Positions 11,747 to 24,704 of a stretch of DNA of 64,000 nt are shown here, piece after piece. The notes beneath the pieces are model-generated. The model did not search any database. It was not told where the DNA came from and saw only the letters and a program-made list of their open reading frames with translations. How positions within the stretch are numbered: position 1 is the first letter of the stretch; each line of letters begins with the position of its first letter. Made by a program: the position numbers and the translations under genes. Source of the stretch: Petrosia ficiformis (taxonomy: Eukaryota > Porifera > Demospongiae > Haplosclerida > Petrosiidae); the NCBI GenBank assembly GCA_947044365.1, contig OX345638.1, positions 7,325,201 to 7,389,200 of the forward strand. The letters run 5' to 3'.

Positions 11747-12882
11747 ATGGCTGAAACATATCTGAATCAAAAACCAGAACTGTCTGATTTATGTGAGCAT
11801 GTCAGGATACAAGATTGGTACCAGTTAGGACTACAACTGAGAATTGATTCCATTCATTTAAATGAGATCACATGTGATAATAAATCTGAAGTCATGAAGA
11901 GAACGAAGATGTTTGAACTTTGGTTAAGAACCAATCCCAAAGCATCAGTTGGACAACTGGTAGAAGCTTTGAGAAGAAAATCCATACAAGAAAATACTAT
12001 TGCTGATGAGTTTGAACAAATATACAAGCCACATGATACAGGTATTTGTATTATAGTAGCTAGCCATATGTTGTTTGCATGTTACATAACCATCGAATCA
12101 GTGGTGCAAGCATGGTGTTAAAAGTAGTCACATGACTAAGCTAAGGGATGAGTTGTAAAGCAGCTTCAAGTTAGGAGGTCTGGAGCATGTCTCCAGAATA
12201 TTTTCAAAGTTTCAGAGATGCATTTTAAGACCATCTAGACTGCATACATAGACATATGAACATAGGTGTGGCTACATTTCCACATACAGAAAGTATGATC
12301 AAATTAATTGTATGTACTGTAAATGATTATTCAATCCTTCATTTAGTTACATGAATTTCAATACAATTTTGGATATCCTGATTTTTTTTTGTAAAGTAAT
12401 AATTAATCTTTATAGCGTTTGAAGCACACAACATAAAAAATAACCATGATAACAAAAACAACATACAGTACCCAAGTACAACCATACAACAGAATGAACA
12501 GCTGTGGAGTACAGATGTTGAGTACAGATTCATGTACATACTAATCACTCTAAAATGTACTTGTAATAACAAGTAATGTACCACAGGCTCTACCTAATTA
12601 TAGGTATTGGATTGTTTGCTTATACAAGTACTTAAAATACAGTCTAAAGAAACTACAGAGTACTTGTAAATATTACCTAACTAGTAGGAAAATAAATCAG
12701 CATTGATCAGGAAATGAAACTCATGTAACCAACCAACTAAAGGCTAAACATTAATACATAATTTTCATGTGTGATGTTATAGTGCTGTCACTTGAATGTC
12801 ACATAATTGTGACATAGATAATGTTGTCGTGGGTTTGTCATAAAATTTAATTACAATATATTGTATAATAATTATAATTATC

Positions 12883-12935
<53 letters not shown>

Positions 12936-15783
12936 GAAGAACAATAAACAAAGCATTTTAAACATATAAAAACCAAAAAAAAAAAGCGCAAAAATACATC
13001 CTGGTTATATCATAATTATGTTGTTGTTCTTTATTTCGAGCAGTGATGCAAGTCTCAAGTGAGTCAATGGAACAAACAAGTACCAAGCTACCACATGTAC
13101 TGCTTCATGAAACTCCAAACAGACTTTCATCTGCACATCATTCTAATTTGAACGCCATGGAGGTCAGTGAAGACAACATTGGGATTCCAACTTCATACCA
13201 GACGGGATGTTCAAGTCTTCAAGCAGAAGTTGAATCAGAGAAGCAGTGCTTTGAACTACAACCACTAACAAGCCATTACACTTCTGTTACTTCAAGAAGG
13301 AGTGTAGTTACAATACCACAATCCCCAAGATATTATGATAAGACAACAGGTGTGTGTATGTGTGCATATGTGCATCCATGAAAATTCAGGTGCCTAGCAT
13401 GCTAGCAAAAGGCGTAGAAAGGATTAACAAACAAGCAGCCACAATGGCTTATAAAATTCATAAAACATTAAAGCAGCTTAGAAAAATAACAATAACAATC
13501 AGCCACAAATGACTTAGAAAAATAGCAATCACCCACCATATGGCTTAGAAAAGAAGCAGCTATACAGCCACAATGGCTTAGAAAATTTGAAGTAAAAATG
13601 AAACACTGAATGCCCAGTCTTGAGAACCGGGAATGGTAGGTTAAAGATCTTTGATGACTAGCCAACTCTCCCCACTCATCCAGTGTCCATATAATAATAA
13701 CTTAATAATATAGTATAATTATATAACAAGTACATAACTATAATGCATAATGCAACTCACAAACACCATGCATGTGTAGACACGATACTTATTTTATGCG
13801 ACTATAAATAAATTATACACATGTGTAATTTGACATCATTAATATTACACTCAATAGTATTAACTAAATATTTCATTTTTCTTATTATCTGTTAGATACA
13901 GCAACCACAATAGAAACTGAAATGTATGTAAACCAAAAGCCTCATCTTTCTCATCTTATCGAACATGTGAGGACAGTGAAATGGTATCAGTTAGGAATAC
14001 AGCTAAAACTAGATACTGTCCTCTTAACAGAGATTGACAACACTAATCAATCTGAAGATCAGAAAAGATCAAAGATGTTTGCAGCATGGCTGAAACAATC
14101 TGCAGCTTCTGTGAAGCAGCTACTGGAAGCTTTAAGATTGAAGTCAGTTGGAGAAAACACTATTGCTGATGAACTGGAGAGGAAGTATGAGTCACACTTA
14201 CTAATAACAGGTATAACTAGTTATATAAGGCTGTTAATCTTTTGATGAGTTTCTTTTATTCATAATTTTTTTATGTAGTAGACAAACTACCAGTAGATGA
14301 GTTAATGGATATTGAACAAAATGTTCATGAAATTCCACAACGGCTTGCAGTAAAAATTGAGCAACAGTCTCCATCAAAAGTCATGGCTGTTGGTGAAGAT
14401 GTCATTAACAGTGTTGATTTTAATGCCCTTTCACGGGAAGAGATGTTTAGCCTCACAGCAACAGTAGTAGAAAAGGACTCCGACAAACCTATACCTTTAT
14501 TTGTGGATGTTCATGAACATGGCATGGAGTTACAACCATCAACTGTATACTTAACTGCCTCTGTCACTAGGAAACGGAAACAAACAGACACAAATACTAC
14601 AAATACTAAGGGTAAACTGTATGATTTTCGAAAACAGAATTTTTTGGAAAAAAGGGAAGTAAAACTTGACTTTTGTTTCAGTGAACCAAATACAGTGTAC
14701 AATAGTGCTATTAAAATACACTCAATAGTTGATGACAATGGTGAGGAAATCACAAATTATGTAAGTAATAGTGACACATGTTCCGTCTTGATATCTGACA
14801 AACAGATGTATCACTCAAATCCAGAACATGATTTACCTCTAATAGAAGTAACTGCACCGCTAAAAGGAAGACGATATCTTGAGCTTAACGAAGCTTTTTC
14901 ACAACTAACCTTTTCTGGAAACTCCCAGAAAATCATTAACTTCATAGCACTAATGAACAAAAGCACTATAATACCATGTGACATTAAAGCACTTGTATAT
15001 ATTTCTCTTGGCTGTTCATCAATGTTTCAAGGGGATCAATCATATGAGGAAGCATTGCTAGCCTTTTCACATGCTCTTGAGTTATCTTCTAAGATTGAGT
15101 GCGTAAATGGTCGTTTGGTTGAAGGAATGGTGTATATTTATATGGCACAAGTTAATCGTTACTTTGGTGAGCACGAGAAATCATTAGAAAACACAGAGAA
15201 AGCAAAAATTAAGTTTTTTAATGTAGTTCCTTGTCATGACACTGGCATGGTTTATTTTCAAGAGGCATTACTACTTTTAGATGAAGCTGATTTTAAGCTC
15301 ACTGCAGAAACTAAAATAAAAGCACTAACACATTTAGGTAGGTGGGCAAAGCATACCGAACAAGGCAAAGATTATAGGTCAGTTTCCCTCTTCAGTTATG
15401 CCCTCATAACTAAAGCTGAACTTCATCTTAATCAGCCTCTTTCGTGGCTTCAGTATGTGCCTGAGATTGATGCTCCGCAATTGACTGAACAAGATCTCCA
15501 AGAAGCAAAAGGTTGTCTGGATGCAATTCCTGAAGCATTTCATGAAAGACACGAGCAATCTGATTATAAAGTTGAATATTATTTTGTTCTTTCCGAGTAT
15601 TACAGACTGGCTGGTGATTATAAACTTGCAAAAAAACACTTAAAACTCACCAAGAAACAAGCGAAATGGGGAAACTCTGGTTTTGATATTGCACTAATTG
15701 ACACTAGACTCGCAATGTTATCAGACACTCAAGATTATTATGATTCTGATGAGGAATGGGATAATTTAATGTATGAATTGTAA
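11747..15783 (+). CDS. Array copy B: two Death domains, beta module, TPR, no membrane anchor
   Basis: Four exons (11747-12041, 13044-13349, 13896-14210, 14279-15783) join in frame to 2421 bases, 806 residues. All introns are phase 1. DD1 starts MAETYLNQKPELSDLCEHVR. Exon 2 encodes a Ser/Thr-rich linker. Exon 3 is DD2, with YVNQKPHLSHLIEHVRTVKW. The terminal exon has no hydrophobic anchor: it begins VDKLPVDELMDIEQNVHEIP, then gives the beta module (VHEHGMELQPS), TPR-like repeats (GDQSYEEALLAFSHALELSS) and the tail DSDEEWDNLMYEL. It is probably a soluble cytosolic adaptor that pairs with other DDs. Its last 150 coding bases are almost identical to those of copy A, although copy A is membrane-type. 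Confidence 0.85.
12042..13043. other. Intron 1 of copy B
   Basis: AT-rich with no coding signal. It holds an (AT)n microsatellite at 12886-12932. The remainder is unremarkable by eye. Confidence 0.6.
12886..12932. repeat. (AT)n microsatellite
   Basis: About 46 bases of uninterrupted AT dinucleotide in intron 1 of copy B. Confidence 0.95.
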
Positions 15784-16611
15784 AATGCACGAACACTAGC
15801 TACTGTCAGTTTGTCTTTTGTAATACTAAAATTATGGGCTATAAGCCTCTATAGTTGAAATGTCACTGTTCAATTCACATACATAGGAGTAGAAAAAGTG
15901 GTCTAGGATGGCCTGTCCAATATTCTTAGTATATTGTTGCTTGCCTTACAAAAACATACTCTGACGCAGAGCTGCATACATGCACACCTAGTAACTGACT
16001 ACAAGATGGTCTGTGTGTCTCTCACATAACACAAAAAATTCAGCTTTGTGCTCCGCATAGGATGGGGCACATCCCCCTCACCCTCACTGTAGCCTAATAG
16101 CCACGTGGTACTTTGAACCCCCATTCATTTTCATCTTCCTAGGCTCCACTGATGTATGTACATTTAATATAACTGATTGATCATCAAAATGAGGGGAAAA
16201 AATATAATATATATAGATCTATATACATTTCAACAAATGATACTGCAGCAGGCAACAGTGTATTCACCTAGTCAGTAGTCCTAACATCCTAAATACAATA
16301 TCAGTGAATTTATCTATTCGAGGGTGAATAATAGTCTTGCCAGACCCAACTTGACCCGCTTTAGGGTTGGGTCTGGCTTGCGAGACTAGGTGAATAATAG
16401 TCACTGAGGTGTGACCTTTGCATACACATGGGTCCAGGAAAAGCCTCGGCACTTCCAAGACTAGAAAATTTGAGTAAGGCACTCTACAAAACATACATGA
16501 TGCTATTGATATGATTGTGGTGAAGGACTGAAGGAGAAGGGGCGAGTACCCAGACTACCACACCCTTCGCTTGGAGAGAAGGGTGTGGCTCGCCAGACTA
16601 GCAGAGCAGAA
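15784..16611. other. Intergenic between copies B and C
   Basis: No coding exon was found. It contains a compact palindrome at 16326-16390 (AGTCTTGCCAGACCCAAC against GTTGGGTCTGGCTTGCGAGACT), which belongs to the CCAGACCC element family also seen at 34545-35083. GC-richer sequence near 16520-16600 precedes the DD exon of copy C. Any promoter of copy C would lie here. Confidence 0.6.
16326..16392. repeat. Short palindromic element (CCAGACCC family)
   Basis: Perfect or near-perfect inverted arms of about 25 bases around a short spacer: TCTTGCCAGACCCAAC and GTTGGGTCTGGCTTGCGAGA. It looks like a solo end of the larger element in the intron of copy G. Confidence 0.7.
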
Positions 16612-17044
16612 ATGTCATATCTTAATGAGAAACCACTTCTTAGTGATCTGTGTAATCATGTGAGAACAAACAGGTGGTATCAGTTAGGAATACAACTGGA
16701 TATTGATCTTGTGTTTTTGAACGATATACAAGTTGAAAATCTTTCAGAAGAGAAGAGACGATCAAAAATGTTTGAAGAATGGTTAAGAGTCAATCCTAAA
16801 GCATCAGTACGTCAACTGATAGAAGCTTTGAGAAAAGAGTCAGTACAGGAGAATCTTATTGCTCACAAAATGGAGAAGATATATCAGTCACGATATAATG
16901 GTATTTATTTAAAAGCTCAGTGTGGCTCTAGTCCTGTCATTGGAACTAGTATATTATTTGTTAGAGTCCTGGCAATGTGAGTTCAGAGCATAATTGGAAA
17001 TTAATATTATTACAAACCTGAAAATGTGAACCCACAACTTTAAC

Positions 17045-17075
<31 letters not shown>

Positions 17076-19248
17076 GTGGTTGAGTGAATTTGTTCATTGT
17101 CAGGAATCTAAGGAATATACTGGTACTTTTGCCATGACTCTAGACAATTATGTAGCTAACTAATGTTTTTATATTTTCATATTTTCACTGAACTGACACA
17201 ATGTGTAAAGGGTGCTTATAGAACAGGTATTTGTTATAACAATAGCTTTGCTCGAATGTCGTCAATATTTTCAGTTTATATCAATTTTATAATATATGAC
17301 CGGCTCTGAAAAAAACTAGGCTTATGAGTAGAAATTTCAAGATGATTTTTTGTTTTACCTGAATAGAGACAAAGCCACAACAAGTGAGTAAACCATCATT
17401 TTGAGAGAAATGCTAATTAAATACAATTAAATTGCTTTAACAGACACTAGTAAAGCACATAGAGGTCTCCAAGCCTCACTGTGGAAAGGTAAAATATTAG
17501 TGAAGTTTTTTTATGTAATATTTTCACTTGTAATTGATTTAATCTTAAGCCTGTTTTTCTCAGAGCCGATCACATATAATTATTATAATTTTTTCTTCAC
17601 ATGCAGCAATTGAACCAAAATATGCTGTAATTGTTGGTGTGATGGTAGCATTAATGTCATATGCATACGTTAGTCCTGTTTTCTGGTTTGTAATGGTAGT
17701 TATGACAGTGGTGGCATTTTATTTAACTACACTATACAGTTGGTGTCAGAAACACTGGATCAAACTTTGACAAAAGAAGGTATGCATTTTCTGAAAAGCT
17801 CAGGACGACTTGAATTACAAATTCACTCACTATCTTCATTAAAAATCATGGCTGTAAATGTTAGTGAAGATACCATTAAAAATATAAGTTTTAATGACAT
17901 TTCACGGGAAGCAATATTCATTCTTGCGATAACAGTGTTAGATAAAGACTCGGACAAACCTTTACAAAAGTATGTGGACATTTACGAACAAGGCATGGAG
18001 ATACAACCATCAACCTGTTACCTGACTACCTCTGTTAATAGAAAACGAAATAAAACAAACACAAATACTAAGGGCAAATTATACTATGTACAAATACATG
18101 AGAATTCAATTATGGGTCAAGCAAAACTTATCTTCTGTTTTAGTGAACCAAACACAGAATATAATGTCACTATTAAAATACACTCAATAGTTGATGATAA
18201 TTGTGAAGAAGTCACAAATTACAGAAGTAAGAGTAATACATTTTCCGTCTTGATATCTGACCAACTGATGTACCACTTGAATCCAAAACACGATTTACCT
18301 CTAATAGAAGTAGCTGCACCACTAAAAGGAAGACGATATCTTGAGCTTAACGAAGCTTTATCACCACTAACCTTTTCTGGAAACTCCCAGAAAATCATTA
18401 ACTTCGTAGCACTAATGAACGAAAGCACTAGAATACCATGTGACATTAAAGCTCTTGTATATATTTCTCTTGGCTGTTCATCAATGTTTCGAGGTGGTCA
18501 ATCATATAAGGAAGCATTGCTTGCCTTTTCACATGCTCTTAAGTTATCTTCTAAGAGTGAGTGCATAAATGGTCGTTTGATTGAAGGAATGGTGTATATT
18601 TACATGGCACAAGTTAACCGTTACTTTGGTGAGCACGAGAAATCATTAAAAAACACTAAGAAAGCAATGTAATTTTTTTTAATGTTGTTCCTTGTCATCA
18701 CATTGGTATGGTTTATTTCCAAGAAGCATTACTACTTTTAGATGAAGCTGATTTTAAGCTCACTGCAAAAACTAAAATAAAAGCACTAGCACATTTAGGT
18801 ATGTGGGCAGAGCATAGTAAGCAAGGCAAAGATTATATGTCAGTTTCCCTCTTCAGTTATGCCCTCGTAAATAAAGCTCTCCTTCATCTTAATCAGTTTC
18901 GTTTATGGCTTGACTATGTCGACATACCTGAGATTGATGCTTCGCAATTGACTGAACAAGATCTCCAAGAAGCAAAAGGCTGTCTAGATGCAATTCCTGA
19001 TGAGTTTCGAGAAAAACACGAACAATCTGATTACAAAGTTGAATATTATTTTGTTCTTTCTGAGTATTACAGACTGGCTGGTGATTATAAACTTGCAAAA
19101 AACACTTAAAACTCACCAAGAAACAAGCGAAATGGGGAAACTCTGGTTTTAAAATTGCACTAATTGACACTAGACTTGTAATGTTATCAGACACTCAAGA
19201 TTATTATGATTCTGATGAGGAATGGGATGATTTAATGAATGTATTGTA
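16612..19248 (+). pseudogene. Array copy C: DD-TM-beta-TPR pseudogene
   Basis: The DD exon 16612-16900 (MSYLNEKPLLSDLCNHVRTN) and small exon 17444-17488 (DTSKAHRGLQASLWK) are intact. The terminal exon 17607-19248 has at least three disruptions against copies A and B. A TGA follows the membrane segment at about 17767, before a frameshift into the following reading frame. AAAGCAATGTAA at 18662-18673 replaces AAAGCAAAAATTAAG. A run of A one base short at about 19098 shifts the frame just after YKLAK. The remaining sequence is very close to A and B, including the final DSDEEWDDLM codons, so inactivation was recent. A sequencing-error origin for single-base indels cannot be excluded. Confidence 0.85.
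17048..17076. repeat. (TA)n microsatellite
   Basis: Short TA dinucleotide tract in intron 1 of copy C. Confidence 0.9.
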
Positions 19249-20331
19249 ATACACACAAACATTAGCTACTTTCAGTTTGTCTTTTGTAGCGCTATAATTA
19301 TGGGCTATAAAGCTATAGTCGAAAATTAACTCAATCTAATTGTCATCATATTCTTTTATTTTAATGATCTAGTTATTTCATTTAGTTAACACAAAGCTAG
19401 TGAGTGAACAGTATGTATTGTTAGTACATTTCAACTGATCATAGATGCAGGCAACCCATTGTAATATATATATACTTCTAAAACTCTGCATGACTACATG
19501 TAGCCACAGTGTATGTAGTCAGCAATCCTGGATTCTTTAACGAATTTATCAATTCCCTGTAAATTAAGTAAGCTCTAAAGTTATCTTCTAAGATTGACTA
19601 CATGAATGGTTGTGTGGTTGAAAGAATAGTCTATATTAATGGCAAAGGCTAACCATTATTTAGAGAAATCACTAGAAAATACAGATAAACCCAAAATTAA
19701 TTTTTAAAATGTAGACAAATAATAATTCTTGCATAATATACCTGAATGTATATACTATGGGATTTACATACTATTATGATTGAAGTACTTTAACATTATA
19801 TTATTTTTTGTCATACCATTCTTTATTATGGTAAATACTATATAGTCGATATAGATCAAGATGAAAAGAAATACATTACTAATTGTAAACATTTATTAGC
19901 AAGAAAAGAAACCAATAATTGATATAGTCAGAGGCAATCAATAAACTCATGTAATCAATTACAAATGAAGATTAAATAACCAATTAATTTTTACAGTGTA
20001 GCTAGTTAGTGAACACATGAAAATATATGTATAGTACTGACATGTCAACTGATCATATATAGCACACTCTAAAAATTGATTCGCATTGCAAACTTTTTTG
20101 GTGAACTATGTTACCTACAGTACACAATACTATAATGATTTGTATGAGTGTTGTATGAGTATTGTACTCACCTAGTCAAGAATCCTGCTTCCTATTATAC
20201 AATGCATGCGCCTATAGTAGGCTAGTATCTCGTTGCCGACTTACCGGACGTCCTACAAGGCGGTACTTCGAGCTTCGCCAAGAGGGAGTGGCACACTTAG
20301 TATAATAAACAAGTGAAAGCTCAGCACAAAA
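19249..20331. other. 3' flank of copy C with relic fragment
   Basis: The stretch 19249-19720 is collinear with the flank of copy A. The relic TPR-exon piece is at 19565-19720. From 19720 to 20300 the sequence is AT-rich and nothing else was recognised. Just before copy D, the segment GTGAAAGCTCAGCACAAAAA resembles the 5' UTR of copies A and H. Confidence 0.65.
19565..19720 (+). pseudogene. Relic fragment of a TPR terminal exon
   Basis: It matches 10505-10640 (AGTTATCTTCTAAGATTGAC, GGTTGAAAGAATAGTCTATA, ACTAGAAAATACAGATAAAC) and therefore was copied together with the gene. It has stops and no splice context. Confidence 0.8.
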
Positions 20332-23300
20332 ATGTCTGTGATTAAACCATATCTCAATCAGAGACCACTTCATAGGGATCTATGTAATCATGTGAGAACA
20401 AACAGGTGGTATCTATTAGGAATACAACTGGATATTGATCTTGTGTTTTTGAATGATATACAAGTTGAAAATCATTCAGAAGAGAAGAGACGATCAAAAA
20501 TGTTTGAAGAATGGTTAAGAGTCAATCCTGAAGCATCAGTTGGTCAACTGATAGAAGCATTGAAAACAGAGTCTGTGCAAGAGAATTCTATTGCGTACGA
20601 CATTGAGCAGATATACAAACTAAAATATACAGGTAATTAAACCAATCCTCAACCGCTATGTATACAACTAGTCTGGCACAGGGGGGTCAGTCTAATGAAA
20701 CATGTATAATAAGGTTGTTCTACTGCAGCGATTGTGGTCACAATGAATATTATTATTTGTTTATGAATATGATTATCACCTGTGATAAGAAATGGACAGT
20801 AACACATGTTCAACGACTGCTGTGAAGAGATTAGAGTGTGAGTCATTAAAGTATAAACGATGTGAAAGGAGAAGATGTATTTGGTGTATAATTAGGTTGT
20901 TCTTTTTGTAAATGTTTGTGTTGTGACATCTGTTCAAAAACATGAACAATGTTATGAAAAGCAAGTTTTATTCCCATATAAAATAGAAATTGTATACTCT
21001 AACAAAGTATCTAGTACCTTAATATTACATCTCAGCAAATCACATTATACTATATTACGAGTAACTAAATGGTCAGTTATCCATTTTTGAAGTTGTTGAT
21101 TTGAAAAGGTACAGTAAAGCACTTTCTACACGTTCTTCCAGGAGACTGCACATCGCTTAGAACTTCATCTATTTTGCACTTGTACTGATACCTTCAACAA
21201 TAATGTTTTCTAAATGAGCAAAACACGATTTGATGATCCAGCAATAGAAACAAGCTTCCTTCTATCTGTATTTTTATCGATCTTAGCTTTTTAATTATTT
21301 CTACAACACCTACTCGAGATTATGTAATTGCTGAGCTTAATTACATTCCAGTAGAACAACTTTAGTAGTATACACGTTTCACCAGACCCCCCTTTCTTCA
21401 GTGGTGGGTCTGGCTATGCCAAACTAGTATACAACATCACATAATAATTTCTTCCTTTTTGCCAAACTTGTATACAATATCACATAATAATTTCTTCCTT
21501 TTTGTAGATAACAAAGACCTAAAACTATCAGTAACTGAATCTCCACAAAAAGCAAGTAATTCAATAGGTCTGGTTCTGGATATATTCGCTAACTAATGAG
21601 TCCTATGTACTGTTTTATGTAGCCAGACTCAATCTACTAAGACCGATCTAGGCTCTGGTCAACCCACTGTACTAGCATTCATCAATAGTTCACCTAGATG
21701 ACAAACTGTTAATTGTACTTATTCATGACGAATATATGTATAATTGTAACTATATTTAAACATTTCATTAAGCCGTCTATATGAATATCATTACTGCTGT
21801 TATGAATCACTACCAGCACTTGATGCTCAATGAACATAATTACAGTGAGTTGAGTATGAGAGATCAAATATATGACAGAACCATTATATAGATGTATACC
21901 TTAGTATCAATCCTGATATAACCTGTATTCCCAGATGCATTACTCAGTCATTGCTTTTCTCTCATTATAGATGCTACCAAAGGAAAGTACATGTATACAC
22001 ATATAACAGGTAATTTTGATAATAATGCAAATTCATCTTTAATGTCTCCTTTTTTTCTGTCTCTGTCTCTTTCTCTCTCTCTATAAAGCAGTAATAATTG
22101 TCACTGGAGTACTGATAGTGTTAGCACTGTACTATGGATACAATAGTCTCGTATGGGTTTTCATATTGCTATTAGTAATATACTATTTGGTCATAACACA
22201 GCATACTGATACACTACCAACAAGCACAAATCGGCTGAGTATAGCAATAAGCTCTCTCTCTTCCTCAAAAGTCATGGCTGTAAGTGAAGAAATTATAAGG
22301 AATCCAAATTTTGATAACCTCAGAGAAGAAGAGAAATTCAGTTTTTTAGTGACAATATCACAATCAGAAACTAACGAACTAAAACCTTTGCCCTTTTTAT
22401 TTGTAGATATTTATGATCATGGTAAGGAACTGCAACCATTAACATGTTACTTGACTGTATCTGTTGTTAGAAAGCTGCCAAAAGTTTCTTCAACAATTGG
22501 AAGAAAAATATATCAGCTACGACTACAGGGTCTGGAAAATTCTGGAAAATGCCAAGCAAAAATAGATGTGTGTTTTTGTGAACCAACCACAGAGTATAAT
22601 ATTAATATTAAAATACATTCGATAGTAAATGAAAATGGTGATGAAATTACTGAGCATATAGATGGAAGGGACACATGCTCTGTATTGACATCTGACCCAC
22701 AAACATATCACACTGCTCCAGCACAACACTTAACACATTTGGAATTTGCTGCACCACTCAAAGGAAAGCGATATATAAAGTTATGTGAAAATTTATCAAA
22801 GCAAACAGCAAACCCTCAAACTATTACCAAATTTGCCAAAGAGTTTATTGAATGTAAAAGAGCCCCATGTGACTTTAAAGCATTCACATATATATATCTT
22901 GGATGTTCCTATCAATACAAGAAAGGGCAACCTTATGAAAAAGCAATATCTGCATTTTCACATGCTCGTGAGCTTTCACAAAAGGCTGAATGTAGAAACA
23001 GTTGCTTGCTTGAAGGAATGGTGTACATTTATACTTCAATTGTTAATAGTAATGTTGGCGATTTTGAAGAGGCACTGAGCAATAAACAGAAAGCAAGAAG
23101 TAGTTTCTTCAGCATTGCACCATGTAATGAAACTGCTGCTGTATGGTATCAGGAAGCAATGCTACTACTGTATCAAGCAAAGTCTGCACTCACTATCGAA
23201 ACAAAGGAGAAGATGTTGTTAAATCTAGATATGGCAGCAAGACATAGTGGAAGAGGCAATGATTTTAGATCATTCTCTCATGTGTGTATTATTCTTACAA

Positions 23301-23674
23301 AGAAAGCTCTGATTCATCTCAATCTCCTCCAGTTAATAAAAGAAGAAGCAGCTGACTTAATCACGCCAGAACTGACTAAGGAGGATCTTGTAAAAGCAAA
23401 ATCAAGTTTAGACGCAGTTCCAGAAGAGTTTCTTGAAAATCCTCAACCATCCAATTACAAAGCCACATATTATTTCACTTTTTCCGAATACCACAGACTG
23501 GCAGGAAATCGTAGGGAAGCAAAAAAGAACATGCAACTTGCCAAAAAGCAAGTGAACTGGGGAAACTTTCACTTCCAAGTAGATTTAATTGATGATAGAC
23601 TTCTGTTGCTATCAGATACTCAAGATAATTCTGATTCAGATGAAGAATGGGCTGAAATACTTGATGAATATTAA
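20332..23674 (+). CDS. Array copy D: DD-membrane anchor-beta-TPR protein, intact
   Basis: Four phase-1 exons (20332-20632, 21508-21555, 21971-22009, 22092-23674) join to 1971 bases, 656 residues. The DD is at residues about 6-98 (YLNQRPLHRDLCNHVRTNRW). Two tiny exons encode a polar linker (DNKDLKLSVTESPQK and TKGKYMYTHIT). The terminal exon begins with two close hydrophobic stretches (VIIVTGVLIVLALYYG, LVWVFILLLVIYYLV). Then come the beta module (VDIYDHGKELQPLTCYLTVS), TPR-like helices (QPYEKAISAFSHARELSQ) and the tail DSDEEWAEILDEY. With no signal peptide visible, the DD and TPR regions flank an internal anchor, so one side or a hairpin topology is open. The last 332 coding bases differ from copy F at one position. 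Confidence 0.85.
20668..21430. repeat. Possible CCAGACC-family element in intron 1 of copy D
   Basis: The left side reads CTAGTCTGGCACAGGGGGGTC and the right side GTGGGTCTGGCTATGCCAAACTAG. These are imperfect inverted ends of the family seen in copy G's intron. The interior is AT-rich without coding potential. The boundaries are approximate. Confidence 0.4.
21418..21507. repeat. Two-copy tandem duplication covering the acceptor of exon 2, copy D
   Basis: A unit of about 44 bases (GCCAAACTAGTATACAACAT then CACATAATAATTTCTTCCTTTTT) is repeated once. The second unit runs into the TTTGTAG acceptor at 21507. Only the second unit is followed by an AG acceptor and coding sequence. Confidence 0.85.
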
Positions 23675-23767
23675 TACTGATTATCAATTTTATTTATTAT
23701 AATTTTATATAACTTATTTTTTGACTATTGAATATTAATGTATATTTTAACTGAATTATCGTAATGG

Positions 23768-24035
23768 AATCATAGGCGGGATGATTAATTGATTAATCAA
23801 TTGAATCAGATATTGAAAAATCTTCTGATTATTGATTATAAATCTGTGATATTGATTATGCCAATTATTCCAGAACTGAAGGCATAAGTTTCAAGCATAC
23901 AATAGCAAAGAATGTAAGAAAGTCTTTTTGATCATCAATTAGGAGGAGTTTCCTGCATTAATTTACTTAATTGCTTCCGCTGATTTTAATCGATTATCAA
24001 TTGATTTGTAGTTAGTGATAATCGATTTCAAAAAA
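23768..24035. repeat. ATCGATT MITE family, degenerate copy
   Basis: Shares GGGATGATTAATTGATTAAT, GGAGGAGTTTCCTGCATTAA and the GTGATAATCGATTTC end with 28092-28360 and 32748-33010. The terminal inverted repeats are partly lost. Confidence 0.65.
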
Positions 24036-24327
24036 AAATTCATGAAGAGACCAGGTATTAGTGTATTACCTCTAGTACTGCATATATATAAAATTATGTA
24101 CTATGGAAATAATTGAATAACTAATTGAATATGGAAAGATAAGTGTGAGTAATTGTTAAAATTTTGCAGTATCACTCATCCTTGCCCTGATTTTGAATGC
24201 AGCAAATATACAATTGATCACAGAGAAAAGTGTATTATTTGGGACTTTGCCAAAGCATGAAAAATGTTATGTTAAATTCATGGAAAGATCTAGTTGAATA
24301 CTGGTAAAGTACACTAGCCCGTAATAT

Positions 24328-24513
24328 CATAGGTGTAGGAATAGGGGGGCCAGGGGGTCATGCTTCCCCACAACCAAAATGAAAAAATGTGATTTTTTTG
24401 GCTGTATGACAAAGATCTTGTTTTATTAATCAAAACTAAAGTTTATTAACAGAAACATATGCATGATCAGTGGGTTGGCCCCCCCGATATGAAACTTATT
24501 CCTACGCCTATGA
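24328..24513. mobile_element. Inverted-repeat element with GGGGGGCC ends
   Basis: Left end CATAGGTGTAGGAATAGGGG and right end TATTCCTACGCCTATG are inverted repeats. C- and G-rich blocks (GGGGGGCCAGGGGG, TTGGCCCCCCCG) lie just inside. No coding capacity. Confidence 0.75.
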
Positions 24514-24618
24514 ATATGAATGAATAAAGATATTCATTTAGCTTTTAACAATACATAATTATTTTCTGATCAGTTTGTCCTGTCAGCAAATGCAGCATGA
24601 ATCTATCCAATGACGATA

Positions 24619-24635
24619 TGAGTCATAATGACACC
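24619..24635 (+). promoter_or_regulatory. AP-1-like upstream element of copy E
   Basis: TGAGTCATAATGACAC lies 80-86 bases before the ATG of copy E. It is shared with two sites upstream of copy G and one upstream of the orphan DD exon. TGAGTCA is the textbook AP-1 binding site. Confidence 0.45.
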
Positions 24636-24704
24636 CTTTGTTTACATGACATACCTTGCTTAGCTTGCAGATTTAGCAGAGATAAACAGATAAACAGATA
24701 AAAC

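Larger units (their letters stand above)
23675..24704. other. Intergenic between copies D and E
   Basis: It contains a copy of the ATCGATT MITE family (23768-24035), an inverted-repeat element (24328-24513) and the conserved upstream block of copy E from about 24590. Similar sequence follows copies E and F, so the 3' flank duplicated with the genes. Confidence 0.65.
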
